Assembly (NCBI GenBank): GCA_016872795.1
Contig: VGYZ01000031.1
Span: forward strand, 1-41,032
From: Planctomycetota bacterium
GTDB lineage: Bacteria; Planctomycetota; UBA1135; GCA-002686595
Length of the DNA stretch: 41,032 nt
Direction of reading: 5' to 3'
How positions within the stretch are numbered: position 1 is the first letter of the stretch; every line of letters starts with the position of its first letter. The notes under the pieces were generated by a model, which saw only the letters and a list, made by a program, of their open reading frames with translations, was not told the origin of the DNA and ran no database searches. Of this stretch, positions 16,830 through 26,034 are shown in pieces. The position numbers and the translations under genes are program-made.

Positions 16830-17842
16830 GCGCAAGCCTCTGCGCGCGCGAGCAGCTCGCGCGCCGTCGACTCGTAGTCTGCGACCGCCTGCTCGAACGA
16901 GCGCTTGGTGACGAGCTCGTGGTCGGTGTGCGCATCGAGGATGCGGCCGGGCCCGTAGAGCAGCGGCTTGCCCCAGCGGCCGAGGTGCGGCGCATCGGTG
17001 CCGAACGCGACGGGAATCGGCTCGTGCCCGCGCGGGACCTCGAATTCGATCGGGCCGTAGCTCTTGTAGGGCCGCTGGAGAGCGACATGCGGCGAGAGGC
17101 ACGCGCACAGCTTGCGCTCGGTGGTCTCGACGGGCTCGACCGCGCGCAGGAGCAGGCTCGCGACCGCGCGATCCGCAACCACATTCGCCGCCACCCCCCC
17201 TTGGATGGTGCCGATGTTGAGCGTGCCCGGCCCGAGCAAGGCGTGGCGGCCCCAGTCTTGCGCGAGCAACTTCTCGATCGCGTACACGAGCTCGTGGATC
17301 GCGCTCGGCCCGATGTTCTGCGAGCTGTGCCCCGCGACACCGCTGGCGACGAGCTCGGCCTTGTAGACGCCCTTGTGCGCGCCCGCGAAGCGGTTTTCCG
17401 TCGGCTCGCCGACGATCGTGAACGCCGGACGCCACGGTTCCGCGAGCTGCGCGTTGGCGAGCGCCGCGCCGGCGGAGTCCGTCTCCTCGCCACAGGTGAA
17501 CAAGAATCCGATGCGATCTTCGCCCTGCGCGAGCAGCTTGCGCGCGGCTTCCATCATCGCGAGCGCCGGTCCCTTGGCATCGCACGAACCGCGACCGTGC
17601 ACGGCCGCGCGATCCTCGCGCGGCCCGAAGAACGGCGGCACCGTGTCGAGGTGCGTGCAGAACACGACGCGCGGACGAGCGCCGCGAGCGAGCACATTGA
17701 AGCGCCCGGGGGCGAGCTCCTGCCGCTCGACGCCGAGCCCGAGCGCCGCGAGCTCGCGCGAGAGCGCGTCGGCGTAGTCCTTCTCGTCCCCCGTCACCGA
17801 CGGGATCGCCACCAGATCGCAGAGCTTCTTGAAAATGCCCAC
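16826..17842 (-). CDS. dapE: Succinyl-diaminopimelate desuccinylase-like M20 peptidase
   Basis: M20 family dizinc hydrolase; the coupled dapD makes removal of succinate from N-succinyl-LL-diaminopimelate the likely reaction. 338 residues. Metal ligands and motifs are visible: the His in CTHLDTVPPF, the Asp in GRGSCDAKGPA, Glu-Glu in CGEETDSAGA, then VGEPTENRFAGAHKG, and a late His in LDAHTDHELV. The dimerisation insert lies between about 165 and 275. ArgE-like deacetylase activity is the main alternative by fold alone. GTG start; a TAGACT element ends seven bases before it and there is no Shine-Dalgarno, so the mRNA is probably leaderless. Divergent from the APC permease. Confidence 0.87.
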   Translation of the reverse strand: MGIFKKLCDLVAIPSVTGDEKDYADALSRELAALGLGVERQELAPGRFNVLARGARPRVVFCTHLDTVPPFFGPREDRAAVHGRGSCDAKGPALAMMEAARKLLAQGEDRIGFLFTCGEETDSAGAALANAQLAEPWRPAFTIVGEPTENRFAGAHKGVYKAELVASGVAGHSSQNIGPSAIHELVYAIEKLLAQDWGRHALLGPGTLNIGTIQGGVAANVVADRAVASLLLRAVEPVETTERKLCACLSPHVALQRPYKSYGPIEFEVPRGHEPIPVAFGTDAPHLGRWGKPLLYGPGRILDAHTDHELVTKRSFEQAVADYESTARELLARAEACA

Positions 17843-17849
17843 GGAGCGG

Positions 17850-17855
17850 AGTCTA
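17850..17855 (-). promoter_or_regulatory. -10-like TAGACT, 7 nt before dapE start
   Basis: Minus-strand TAGACT separated by exactly seven bases from the GTG at 17842. The transcript would start at or next to the start codon. Confidence 0.5.
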
Positions 17856-17859
17856 GCAG

Positions 17860-17879
17860 CCGGGCGAAGCGTTGCCCGG
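17860..17879. promoter_or_regulatory. Inverted repeat in dapE promoter (possible operator)
   Basis: CCGGGC, eight bases, GCCCGG. It covers the spacer and presumed -35 region of the dapE promoter, in the 141-bp gap between dapE and the divergent permease. Suits a repressor site; no regulator can be named. Confidence 0.3.
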
Positions 17880-17970
17880 TGCTCTGACGCAGACCTCTGA
17901 GCCGTGGAGTTCGTCTCGCCGCAGGAACGAATTCCGCTCGTCGCAGCTCGGGTGGTCGCGCAGCAGCGCG

Positions 17971-17976
17971 TAGGCT
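17971..17976 (+). promoter_or_regulatory. -10-like TAGGCT, 7 nt before permease start
   Basis: TAGGCT followed by seven bases and then the ATG at 17984; no Shine-Dalgarno. Same geometry as dapE on the other strand. Confidence 0.5.
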
Positions 17977-17983
17977 GGGCGCC

Positions 17984-19294
17984 ATGCAGGCCACCCCCAA
18001 GCTCGGGCTGCTCTCCGGCATCGGCCTGGTCGCATCGAGCATGATCGGCGTCGGCGTGCTCGTGTCCGCCGGCTGGGCGGCGAGCGTGCTCGGTCCGGGC
18101 GAGATTCTGCTGGCGTGGCTCGTCGGTGGTGCGATCGCCTTGTGCGGTGCGCGCGCCTATGCGGAGCTCGCGCTGCTCGTGCCGCGCTCGGGCGGCGAAT
18201 ACCGCTACCTCGCAGACCTGCTGCATCCGGCGCTCGGAGAGCTCGCAGGGTGGGCCTCGCTGTTCCTCGGCTTCGCGGCGCCGGTCGCGTTCTGCGCTGC
18301 GATGGCCGATGCGTACGCGGGGACGCTGGTGGAGTTGCCTCCGCACGCTGTCGGAGTGTCGATCGTGGTCGCGACGACGACTCTCGGCGCGCTCTCCGCG
18401 CGTGCGACGCAGCGCGTGCAAGATGTCCTCGCGCTCGCGAAGGTCCTGCTGTTCGCGCTATTTCTCGCCATTGGCCTGTTCTCGGGCTCCAACGCGTGGC
18501 CGACATGGCAGCCCGAGATTCCCCACGCGGACTTCCCGATGGAGAGCTTCTTCGCGCAGCTCCTGTGGGTCGCGCTCGCCTACACCGGCTGGAACACGGC
18601 GAGCTACATGAGCGAGGAGTTCCGCGAGCCGCGGCGCGACGTTCCGCGCGCGATGCTGCTGGGCACGCTGCTCGTGATGGCGCTCTACCTCGCGGTCAAC
18701 TGGGTCTTTGTCGCCAACCTCGACGCGAGCGTGTTGGCGGGCTGGCGCGCGGAAGGCGGCGACAGCGCGCGCACGACGCTCGCGCACTTGATCGTGCGCG
18801 AGCTCGCTGGGCCAAGCGGCGCGGCCGCCATGTCGGCCTTCGTGGTGCTGGCGATGCTCTCGTCCGCGAGCGCCTTCACCGTCGCCGGACCGCGCGTCTA
18901 CGCGGCGATGGCGAGCGATGGAGCGCTGCCGAAGCTGTTCGCGGCGCGCAGCGGAGCGACGCCCGTGGCCTCGACGCTGCTCCAGGGCGCGGTCGCCCTC
19001 GCGCTGCTGCTCACGCACTCCTTCGACCTGCTGGTCGAGAACTGCGGCGCCGTGCTCACCTTCACGACCGCACTCGCCGCGCTGTCGCTCCTGCGCGTGC
19101 GCTTCTCGCCGCCCGCGGCGCTCGCCGCGACGCGCATCGGCGCGATCCCAACCGCCTGCGCCGCGCTCTACTTCGTCGCCTCGGCGTGGACCCTGTGGGC
19201 CGCCGCCGCGGAGCGCCCATCGCGGCTCCTGTGGATCGCGAGCCTGTGCACGGCCGCGCTCGCCGCCTACGCGCTTCGCCGCCGAGTGCGCTGA
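17984..19294 (+). CDS. APC family amino acid permease
   Basis: Inner-membrane transporter of the amino acid-polyamine-organocation superfamily, 436 residues with about 12 hydrophobic helices. The first helix has the family's unwound substrate motif, GIGLVASSMIGVGVLVSAGW. The segment RSGGEYRYLADLLHP after helix 2 matches the conserved G-G-x-Y region, and EEFREPRRDVPRAM (about 207-220) the cytoplasmic loop. Substrate unknown; the neighbouring lysine/DAP genes make a basic amino acid a reasonable guess only. The ATG is seven bases after TAGGCT, suggesting a leaderless message. Converges on the biotin carrier gene with 15 bp between stops. Confidence 0.9.
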   Translation: MQATPKLGLLSGIGLVASSMIGVGVLVSAGWAASVLGPGEILLAWLVGGAIALCGARAYAELALLVPRSGGEYRYLADLLHPALGELAGWASLFLGFAAPVAFCAAMADAYAGTLVELPPHAVGVSIVVATTTLGALSARATQRVQDVLALAKVLLFALFLAIGLFSGSNAWPTWQPEIPHADFPMESFFAQLLWVALAYTGWNTASYMSEEFREPRRDVPRAMLLGTLLVMALYLAVNWVFVANLDASVLAGWRAEGGDSARTTLAHLIVRELAGPSGAAAMSAFVVLAMLSSASAFTVAGPRVYAAMASDGALPKLFAARSGATPVASTLLQGAVALALLLTHSFDLLVENCGAVLTFTTALAALSLLRVRFSPPAALAATRIGAIPTACAALYFVASAWTLWAAAAERPSRLLWIASLCTAALAAYALRRRVR

Positions 19295-19309
19295 GCGCGC
19301 GTGAGAATC

Positions 19310-19812
19310 TCAGTTCGCGGCGAGCGCGACGAGCTTCGCTCCGCTCGCCACCGCTTCCTTTTCCTTCACGAACAGCGCCTTGACCGTGCCGGCGGAGCTG
19401 GCGGCGATCTCGTTCTGCATCTTCATCGCCTCGAGGATCAGGAGCGGCTGGCCCTTCTCGACGGTGTCGCCTTCCTTGACGAGCAGCTTGACGACCACGC
19501 CCGGCATCACGCTCTTGACCGTACCGCCGCCCTTGTGGGACTCGCGCTCGGCCGCGTGGGCGGCGCGCTCGCGCTCGTCCTCGATCTCGACCGCGTACAG
19601 GTGACCGGCGATGCCCGCGGTGACCTGATGCTCGTCGCCCTCGATCGACAGGCCCCATGAGCGCCCGCCGGCGAGCAGCGCCACCTGCCCGAGGCTGTCG
19701 ACCTCCTGGTAGTCGACATCCATGTCCTTGCCATCGCAGCGCACATGCAGCTTGCCGAGCCGCTCGACGACCTCGACCTCGTGCGCCTTGCCGTTGACCG
19801 TGACGAAGTACT

Positions 19813-19816
<4 letters not shown>
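19310..19816 (-). CDS. Biotin carboxyl carrier protein subunit
   Basis: 168 residues; carries biotin between the biotin carboxylase and a carboxyltransferase of an acyl-CoA carboxylase. The biotinyl domain occupies about 95-168, with the acceptor Lys132 in LEAMKMQNE and the matching GTVKSVMPGVVVKLLVKEGD half. The first 90 residues are a beta-rich region as found between the carboxylase and biotin domains of propionyl- and methylcrotonyl-CoA carboxylase alpha subunits, here a separate polypeptide. GTG start overlapping the carboxylase stop (GTGA). No carboxyltransferase gene is in the window, so the substrate (acetyl-, propionyl- or other acyl-CoA) is open. Confidence 0.9.
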
Positions 19817-21339
<1,523 letters not shown>

Positions 21340-21348
21340 GGGGCGCCG

Positions 21349-21354
21349 ATTGTA
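21349..21354 (-). promoter_or_regulatory. -10 TACAAT, 9 nt before biotin carboxylase start
   Basis: Near-perfect -10 hexamer TACAAT on the minus strand, nine bases before the ATG at 21339; little or no leader. No clear -35 upstream, where the DNA is C/G-rich. Confidence 0.5.
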
Positions 21355-21446
21355 CGCACCGCGCGCCCCACCCCCTCGCAGGCAGGGGCAGAGCGCGCAG
21401 GTCGGGCGGGGTGAGCGGTCGGGAGAGCGGCTGACGAGCGGGCTTT

Positions 21447-21462
21447 GGGGGGGGGCGGGGGG
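21447..21462. other. G-tract cluster (G9-C-G6)
   Basis: Nine G, one C and six G, followed by GG pairs, about 14 bases upstream of the TAGGCT at 21476. Could form a G-quadruplex or vary in length; it lies in the 182-bp gap between divergent genes, which otherwise contains only promoter-like bases. Confidence 0.3.
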
Positions 21463-21475
21463 CGGCTGCGGTTGC

Positions 21476-21518
21476 TAGGCTCGTTTGGGCTCCGCCCGAG
21501 AGGAGAGAGGAGTTGGTT
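21476..21518 (+). promoter_or_regulatory. TAGGCT -10 and Shine-Dalgarno of haem-binding gene
   Basis: TAGGCT at 21476-21481, then a purine-rich GAGAGGAGAGAGGAG stretch (21498-21512) ending nine bases before the GTG at 21522. This is one of very few genes in the window with an evident Shine-Dalgarno, and it decides the GTG start over the TTG at 21513. Confidence 0.45.
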
Positions 21519-21521
21519 GGC

Positions 21522-22004
21522 GTGAGGACTTTGCTGCGTCGCGCGGTCTATGGCTCGCTCGTCGCGTTCGGCCTGATCCAGCTCGTGCCGTATGGGCGCG
21601 GCGTAGTCGATCCGCCGGTGACGAAGGAACCGAGCTGGGACAGCCCGCGCACCCGCGAGCTCGCCGTGCGAGCCTGCTTCGACTGCCACAGCCGCACGCC
21701 GCGGCGCCCGTGGTATGCGCAAGTGGCGCCCGTGAGCTGGCTCGTGCAGCACGACATCGAGGAAGGTCGCGAACACCTCGACTTTTCCGCGTGGGACCAG
21801 CCGCAGCGCGACGCCCACGAGGCCGGCGAAACGATCGAGGAAGGCGAGATGCCGCCGGAGATCTACCTGCCACTGCACCCCGAGGCGCAGCTCTCGCAGA
21901 GCGAGAAGGCAGAGCTCGTCCGCGGCCTGCAGGCGAGCCTCGCCGACGCGCTCCGACCGGCGCGTCGCGGTGCTCGCGAGCGCCGCGAGCGCGACGACGA
22001 CTGA
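21522..22004 (+). CDS. Haem-binding domain protein (c-type, Haem_bd family)
   Basis: 160 residues. An N-terminal hydrophobic helix (about 8-22) exports or anchors it. A single c-type haem motif CFDCH is at residues 52-56, followed by the family signature SRTPRRPWYAQVAPVSWLVQ and HDIEEGREHLDFSAW, as in PF14376-type proteins, where the pattern is CxDCHSNxTxWPWYxxIAPVSW. The next conserved part, EGEMPPEIYLPLHPEAQLS, is also typical of this family. The tail is Arg/Glu-rich. Likely periplasmic electron carrier or haem sensor; partner unknown. The GTG at 21522 has a good Shine-Dalgarno. First gene of a long plus-strand run, 163 bp before the aminomutase. Confidence 0.88.
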   Translation: MRTLLRRAVYGSLVAFGLIQLVPYGRGVVDPPVTKEPSWDSPRTRELAVRACFDCHSRTPRRPWYAQVAPVSWLVQHDIEEGREHLDFSAWDQPQRDAHEAGETIEEGEMPPEIYLPLHPEAQLSQSEKAELVRGLQASLADALRPARRGARERRERDDD

Positions 22005-22047
22005 GCGAGCGAGCGCGAGCGAACATGAGGTTAGTTCGGAAAAGGGG

Positions 22048-22077
22048 GTGACGAAGCTCTTCCGTGCAGGGTAGATT
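22048..22077 (+). promoter_or_regulatory. Promoter of aminomutase gene
   Basis: GTGACG (22048-22053) and TAGATT (22072-22077) are separated by 18 bases. The leader would be about 84 bases, C-rich, with AAGGA seven bases before the ATG at 22168. Unlike most genes here it has a long leader. Confidence 0.45.
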
Positions 22078-22167
22078 TGCGCCCCTCCGCCGACGCGTGC
22101 CCGCGCAGCTCCCCCCACTCACGAGCTGCCGAGGCCCCGCTCGAGCGGATCCCTCAAGGACCCCCAC

Positions 22168-23505
22168 ATGCCTGTCTCCGTCGACCCCGCAGCGCAGCGC
22201 GCTGCGACGACTCCGGACCTTCCGCCAGCTACGAACCTCGGTCGCCGCACCGGCCGCGCGTTCTTCTACCCCGACGTCAGCGACGGGGAGTGGAACGACT
22301 GGAAGTGGCAGTTCAAGAACCGCGTCACGACGCTCGAGCAGCTCGTCGCGAAGCTTCCGATCCCGCCGCAGGAGCTCGGTCTGCGCCGCGAGGTGCTGTC
22401 CGACTTCCGCATGGGCATCACGCCCTACTACCTGTCCTTGATCGACGCCGACGACGAGGCGGATCCGATCCTCAAGCAGGTGGTGCCGCTGTCGGACGAG
22501 TACTACTTCCGCGCCGTCGGCGAGGAAGACCCGCTGGGCGAAGAGAAGTTCTCGCCGGTGCCGGGCATCACGCATCGCTACCCCGACCGCGTGCTGATGG
22601 TGATCTCGAACAACTGCGCCATCTACTGCCGCTACTGCACGCGCAAGCGGACCATGTACGACGGCGCGACGCCGGACATCGAGATCGACCGCATGGTCGA
22701 CTACATCGCGCGCACCCCGCAGGTGCGCGATGTGGTCGTGTCCGGCGGCGACCCGCTCAACTACTCGAACCAGAAGCTCGAGTCGATCCTCTCCAAGCTG
22801 CGCGCCATCCCGCACCTCGAGATCATCCGCATCGGCAGCCGCGTGCCGGTGGCGCTCCCCCAGCGCATCGACGACGAGCTGGTGGAGATGCTGCAGCGCT
22901 ACCACCCGCTGTGGGTCAATGTGCACTTCAACCACCCGCGCGAGCTCACTGGGGAAGCCGCGCACGCCTGCGACAAGCTCGCGCGCGCCGGCATTCCGCT
23001 CAACAACCAAGCCGTGCTGCTCAAGGGCGTCAACGACTCGGTCGAGACCGTCAAGTCGCTGTGCCAAGGCCTGATGAAGATGCGCGTGCGGCCGTACTAC
23101 CTCTACCAGTGCGACCCGGTGCGGGGCACCGAGCACTTCCGCACCCCGATCTCCACGGGCATCGAGATCATCGAGGGTCTGCGCGGGCACACCAGCGGGC
23201 TCGCCATTCCGACCTATGTGGTCGACGCCCCCGGCGGCGGCGGCAAGATCCCGATCCAGCCGCAGTACCTGCTGCGCTACGACGAATCGAAGGGGCGCGC
23301 GGTGCTGCGCAACTTCCAGGACAAGATCTACGAGTACCTCGAGCCTGGCTACCTGCGCGACGAGATCCGTCCACCGGCCCCGCGTCCGCAGGAAGCCGAG
23401 CCACGAACGGCCGAGTCCGCGCCGACGAGCGAGGCCCAACCGCCGGTCGTCGGGAAGAGCCGCTGGGTCCGCAGGGGCGCGACAGCGCGGCGCGAGAAGA
23501 AGTAG
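22168..23505 (+). CDS. kamA: L-lysine 2,3-aminomutase (radical SAM, PLP)
   Basis: Converts L-lysine to L-beta-lysine using a 4Fe-4S cluster, S-adenosylmethionine and PLP. 445 residues. The radical SAM motif is CAIYCRYC (Cys150, Cys154, Cys157). Lysine-specific residues are present: Asp316 (YLYQCDPVRG), Asp353 and the PLP lysine Lys360 (VVDAPGGGGK). Their spacing (37 and 7) equals that of Asp293, Asp330 and Lys337 in the clostridial enzyme, where the two Asp bind the substrate epsilon-amino group. A glutamate 2,3-aminomutase or the shorter EF-P-linked EpmB is therefore less likely. A disordered Pro/Glu-rich and basic tail covers about 400-445. Followed by two ATP-grasp ligases, GNAT and YkgJ genes on the same strand. 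Confidence 0.92.
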   Translation: MPVSVDPAAQRAATTPDLPPATNLGRRTGRAFFYPDVSDGEWNDWKWQFKNRVTTLEQLVAKLPIPPQELGLRREVLSDFRMGITPYYLSLIDADDEADPILKQVVPLSDEYYFRAVGEEDPLGEEKFSPVPGITHRYPDRVLMVISNNCAIYCRYCTRKRTMYDGATPDIEIDRMVDYIARTPQVRDVVVSGGDPLNYSNQKLESILSKLRAIPHLEIIRIGSRVPVALPQRIDDELVEMLQRYHPLWVNVHFNHPRELTGEAAHACDKLARAGIPLNNQAVLLKGVNDSVETVKSLCQGLMKMRVRPYYLYQCDPVRGTEHFRTPISTGIEIIEGLRGHTSGLAIPTYVVDAPGGGGKIPIQPQYLLRYDESKGRAVLRNFQDKIYEYLEPGYLRDEIRPPAPRPQEAEPRTAESAPTSEAQPPVVGKSRWVRRGATARREKK

Positions 23506-23508
23506 GCT
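23503..23508 (+). promoter_or_regulatory. TAGGCT element overlapping aminomutase stop
   Basis: TAGGCT, whose TAG is the aminomutase stop codon, with GCGACA 18 bases upstream (23479-23484). It lies 25 bases before the ATG at 23534. Could be an internal promoter for the ligase genes; a C7 tract (23527-23533) directly precedes that ATG. Confidence 0.35.
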
Positions 23509-23533
23509 CTCGCGCCCTCACCGGCGCCCCCCC

Positions 23534-24559
23534 ATGCACATCGGCATCGCCTTCGACCTCAAGGCGGACTTCCAGTCGGAGTCCGCGCGCGCGAGAGAGG
23601 GCCGGGCTGGCGAGCTCCCCGACGATCTTCTCGAGGAGTACGACTCGGACACGACCGTGTCCGCGATCGAGCGCGCGCTCTCCGCGCGCGGCCACCGCGT
23701 GACGCGCCTCGGCGGAGGACGTCGCTTCGTCGAGAGCCTCCTGCGCGAACGCGTCGATCTCGTGTTCAACATCGCCGAGGGGCGCGGGTCGCGCTCGCGC
23801 GAGGCGCATGTGCCGGCCGCGTGCGAGATGCTCGGCGTGCCCTGCACGCACTCCGATCCGCTGACGATGGCCGTCACGCTCGACAAGGCCATGGCCAAGC
23901 GCGTGGTCGCGTCCGCGGGCGTGCCGACGCCCGGTTTCGTCGTGGTCGAGCGCAAGGCGGATGTCGCGCGCGTCACATTCCCCTTCCCGCTGTTCGCCAA
24001 GCCGCTGTTCGAGGGCTCGAGCATGGGCATCCGCCACCGCTCGCGCGTCACGCATCCAGACGAGCTCGCCGAACGCGTCGGCGCGCTGCTGCGCGACTAC
24101 GGCGAGCCCGTGCTGGTCGAGGAATTCTGCACGGGCGCGGAGTTCACCGTCGGCATCCGCGGCAACGGCGAGGGCGCACGCGTGATCGGCACGATGGAAG
24201 TCGAGCCGCTGCTCGTACCGCGCGAGCAGTTCGTCTACTCCCTCGAAGTGAAGCGCAACCCGAACTGGGCCGAGGAAGTCTCCTACAATGTGCCCCCCAA
24301 GCGCGCGCGCGCCGAAGTCGAGCGCGTCGAGCGGATCGCGCTCGACGCCTACCGCGCGCTCGGCTGCCGCGACATCGCGCGCATCGATGTGCGCTGCGAT
24401 GCGGCCGGCGATCCGAAGTTCATCGAGTGCAATCCGCTGCCGGGCGTCGCGCCGAGCTGGAGCGACCTCGCGATCCTGTGGGACCGCCTCGGCGGCAACT
24501 ACGACACGATGATCGGCGCGATCCTCGACGAGGCCTGCGCGCGTCTCGAGCTCGCGTGA
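23534..24559 (+). CDS. ATP-grasp ligase 1 (D-Ala-D-Ala ligase-like)
   Basis: 341 residues of the ATP-grasp superfamily, which activates a carboxylate as acyl phosphate and joins it to an amine. N-terminal domain MHIGIAFDLKADF with the Ddl-like LVFNIAEG (about 82-89); ATP-binding FAKPLFEGSSMGIRHRSRV (about 155-173); LVEEFCTGAEFTVGI; and magnesium-binding ARIDVRCDAAGDPKFIECNP ending PLPG near the C-terminus. Ddl-like overall, but the cluster context (aminomutase, second ligase, acetyltransferase) and lack of mur/ddl genes argue against cell-wall D-Ala-D-Ala synthesis. It probably acts on beta-lysine or a derivative; this is inference. 28 bp after the aminomutase, 7 bp before ligase 2. Confidence 0.87.
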   Translation: MHIGIAFDLKADFQSESARAREGRAGELPDDLLEEYDSDTTVSAIERALSARGHRVTRLGGGRRFVESLLRERVDLVFNIAEGRGSRSREAHVPAACEMLGVPCTHSDPLTMAVTLDKAMAKRVVASAGVPTPGFVVVERKADVARVTFPFPLFAKPLFEGSSMGIRHRSRVTHPDELAERVGALLRDYGEPVLVEEFCTGAEFTVGIRGNGEGARVIGTMEVEPLLVPREQFVYSLEVKRNPNWAEEVSYNVPPKRARAEVERVERIALDAYRALGCRDIARIDVRCDAAGDPKFIECNPLPGVAPSWSDLAILWDRLGGNYDTMIGAILDEACARLELA

Positions 24560-24566
24560 GCGCCCC

Positions 24567-25580
24567 ATGGCGAGCATCACGGTCCTCTACAACGACGACA
24601 GCACGCTCGCGCACGGCTCGGAGCAGGACGCAATCGCCGTGCTCGCAGTCAAGGACTGTGCCAAGGCGATCGCGGAGGCGCTCGCGTCGCGCGGGCATCG
24701 GGCCGCGGCCGTGGGCGTGCCGCCGGAGCGCGAGGGCGTGCTGCGCGCGGTCGCGAATGTGCGAGATGGGCTCGTCTTCAACCTCGTCGAGAGCCTCGGC
24801 GGCCACTCGCGCTTCGAGCAGGCCATGGCGTGGCTCTACGAACTGTACGGCGTGTGCTACACCGGCTCGGGCCCGCGCGCCATGGCGCTGTGCATGGAGA
24901 AGCCCGTGACGAAGGCGGTGCTCGAAGCGGTGGGCCTACCCGTGCCGCGGGGGACGGTGCTCGCGCGCGGCGACGAGAGTGTCGCGGGCCTGCGCTTTCC
25001 GCTGATGGTGAAGCCCGCGCGCGAGGACGCGAGCCACGGGATCTCGATGGATTCCGTCGTGCGCGATGAAGCGAGCCTGCGCGCGCAGGCCCGACGCCTG
25101 ATCGAGACCTACGCGCAACCGGCGCTCGTCGAGGAGTACATCCCCGCGCGCGAGATCAATGTCGCGCTGCTCGGCGGCGCGCGCGGCGTCGAGGTGCTGC
25201 CGCTCTCGGAGATCGACTACTCTCTCTTCGCGCCCGACGAGCCGCACCTCGTCACCTACGCGGGCAAGTGGATCGAGGACAGTCGCGACTGGGACCTCAC
25301 CAAGGTCATCGCCGCGCGCGACCTGGCGCCGGCGCAGCGCGCGCGCATCGAGAGCATCGCGCGCGGCGCCTTCGAGACGCTCGAGCTGCGCGACTACGCG
25401 CGCGTCGACCTGCGGCTCGACGAGCGCGGCGAACCCTTCATCATCGATGTCAATCCCAACCCCGACATCTCGCCCGGCGCGGGCTTCCACCTCGCGGCCG
25501 AGCGCGCGGGCCTCTCCTACCCTGAACTCGTCGAGCGTGTCGTCCAGAGCGCGCTGTTCCGACATGGCGCAGTTGCGTGA
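24567..25580 (+). CDS. ATP-grasp ligase 2 (D-Ala-D-Ala ligase-like)
   Basis: 337 residues, a diverged relative of the upstream ligase with the same domain order. LVFNLVESLGG (about 70-80) matches the Ddl N-domain; MVKPAREDASHGISMDSVV (about 147-165) binds ATP; LVEEYIPAREINVALLG follows; and the metal site is ARVDLRLDERGEPFIIDVNP, where Asp replaces the Glu of ligase 1, then NPDISPGAGF. Having two different Ddl-like ligases back to back suggests two successive amide bonds or alternative acceptors. The start ATG follows a C4 run, seven bases after the previous stop. Its end overlaps the GNAT gene by 17 bases, so the four genes form one transcription unit. Confidence 0.87.
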   Translation: MASITVLYNDDSTLAHGSEQDAIAVLAVKDCAKAIAEALASRGHRAAAVGVPPEREGVLRAVANVRDGLVFNLVESLGGHSRFEQAMAWLYELYGVCYTGSGPRAMALCMEKPVTKAVLEAVGLPVPRGTVLARGDESVAGLRFPLMVKPAREDASHGISMDSVVRDEASLRAQARRLIETYAQPALVEEYIPAREINVALLGGARGVEVLPLSEIDYSLFAPDEPHLVTYAGKWIEDSRDWDLTKVIAARDLAPAQRARIESIARGAFETLELRDYARVDLRLDERGEPFIIDVNPNPDISPGAGFHLAAERAGLSYPELVERVVQSALFRHGAVA

Positions 25581-26034
25581 ACTGCGCGCGAGCGATCGCG
25601 CGGCTCTCGAGCGCATCGTGCGCGGAACGAACGCCTTCCGCGAAGACGAGGTCGAGGTCGCGCTCGAATTGATCGACGCCGGAGCGCGCGCGGGCTCGGG
25701 CTATCTCTTCGCGGTCGCGACCGACGAGCGCGACGAACCGCAGGGCTACGCCTGCTGGGGTCTGACACCGCTCACCGATGGCGCCTACGACCTCTACTGG
25801 ATCGTGGTCGAGGCCACGCTCCAAGGAAAGGGCATCGGTCGCGCGCTGCTCGATCAGGTCGTGCGCGATGTGCGCGCGCGCTCAGGCCGCCTCGTGATCA
25901 TCGAAACATCGGGGAAGCCCGAGTACGCTGCGCAGCGCATGTTCTACGAACGCTGCAGCTGCACGCTGCTCGCTCGCTATCCCGACTTCTACCGGCTCGG
26001 CGACGACAAGCTCGTCTACATGGTGCGACTGTGA
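25564..26034 (+). CDS. GNAT family N-acetyltransferase
   Basis: 156 residues; transfers an acyl group from acyl-CoA to an amine. The acetyl-CoA loop is EATLQGKGIGRALL (Q-G-K-G-I-G, about 81-94), preceded by the strand YDLYWIVV and followed by VIIETSGKPEYAAQRMFYER. It is a single GNAT domain, shorter than AblB, the beta-lysine acetyltransferase of the osmolyte pathway (about 270 residues), but the pairing with a lysine 2,3-aminomutase makes an amine of beta-lysine or of the ligated product the likely acceptor. Starts 17 bases inside ligase 2 and ends in a GTGA overlap with the YkgJ gene. Confidence 0.87.
   Translation: MAQLRELRASDRAALERIVRGTNAFREDEVEVALELIDAGARAGSGYLFAVATDERDEPQGYACWGLTPLTDGAYDLYWIVVEATLQGKGIGRALLDQVVRDVRARSGRLVIIETSGKPEYAAQRMFYERCSCTLLARYPDFYRLGDDKLVYMVRL

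Noticed and set aside
18000-19294. Genomic island boundary near the permease
   Set aside because: GC content, codon use and ACGT depletion continue unchanged on both sides.
22168-23505. EpmB (EF-P beta-lysylation) assignment
   Set aside because: EpmB is shorter and occurs with EpmA; here the length is 445 and the lysine-binding Asp pair and spacing match lysine 2,3-aminomutase.
23534-25580. Cell-wall D-alanine-D-alanine ligases
   Set aside because: Two different copies sit in tandem beside an aminomutase and away from mur genes, which does not suit a housekeeping ddl.
25564-26034. AblB (beta-lysine N-acetyltransferase of the osmolyte pathway)
   Set aside because: Only 156 residues against about 270 for AblB, and two ligase genes separate it from the aminomutase. 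Not excluded as a substrate type.
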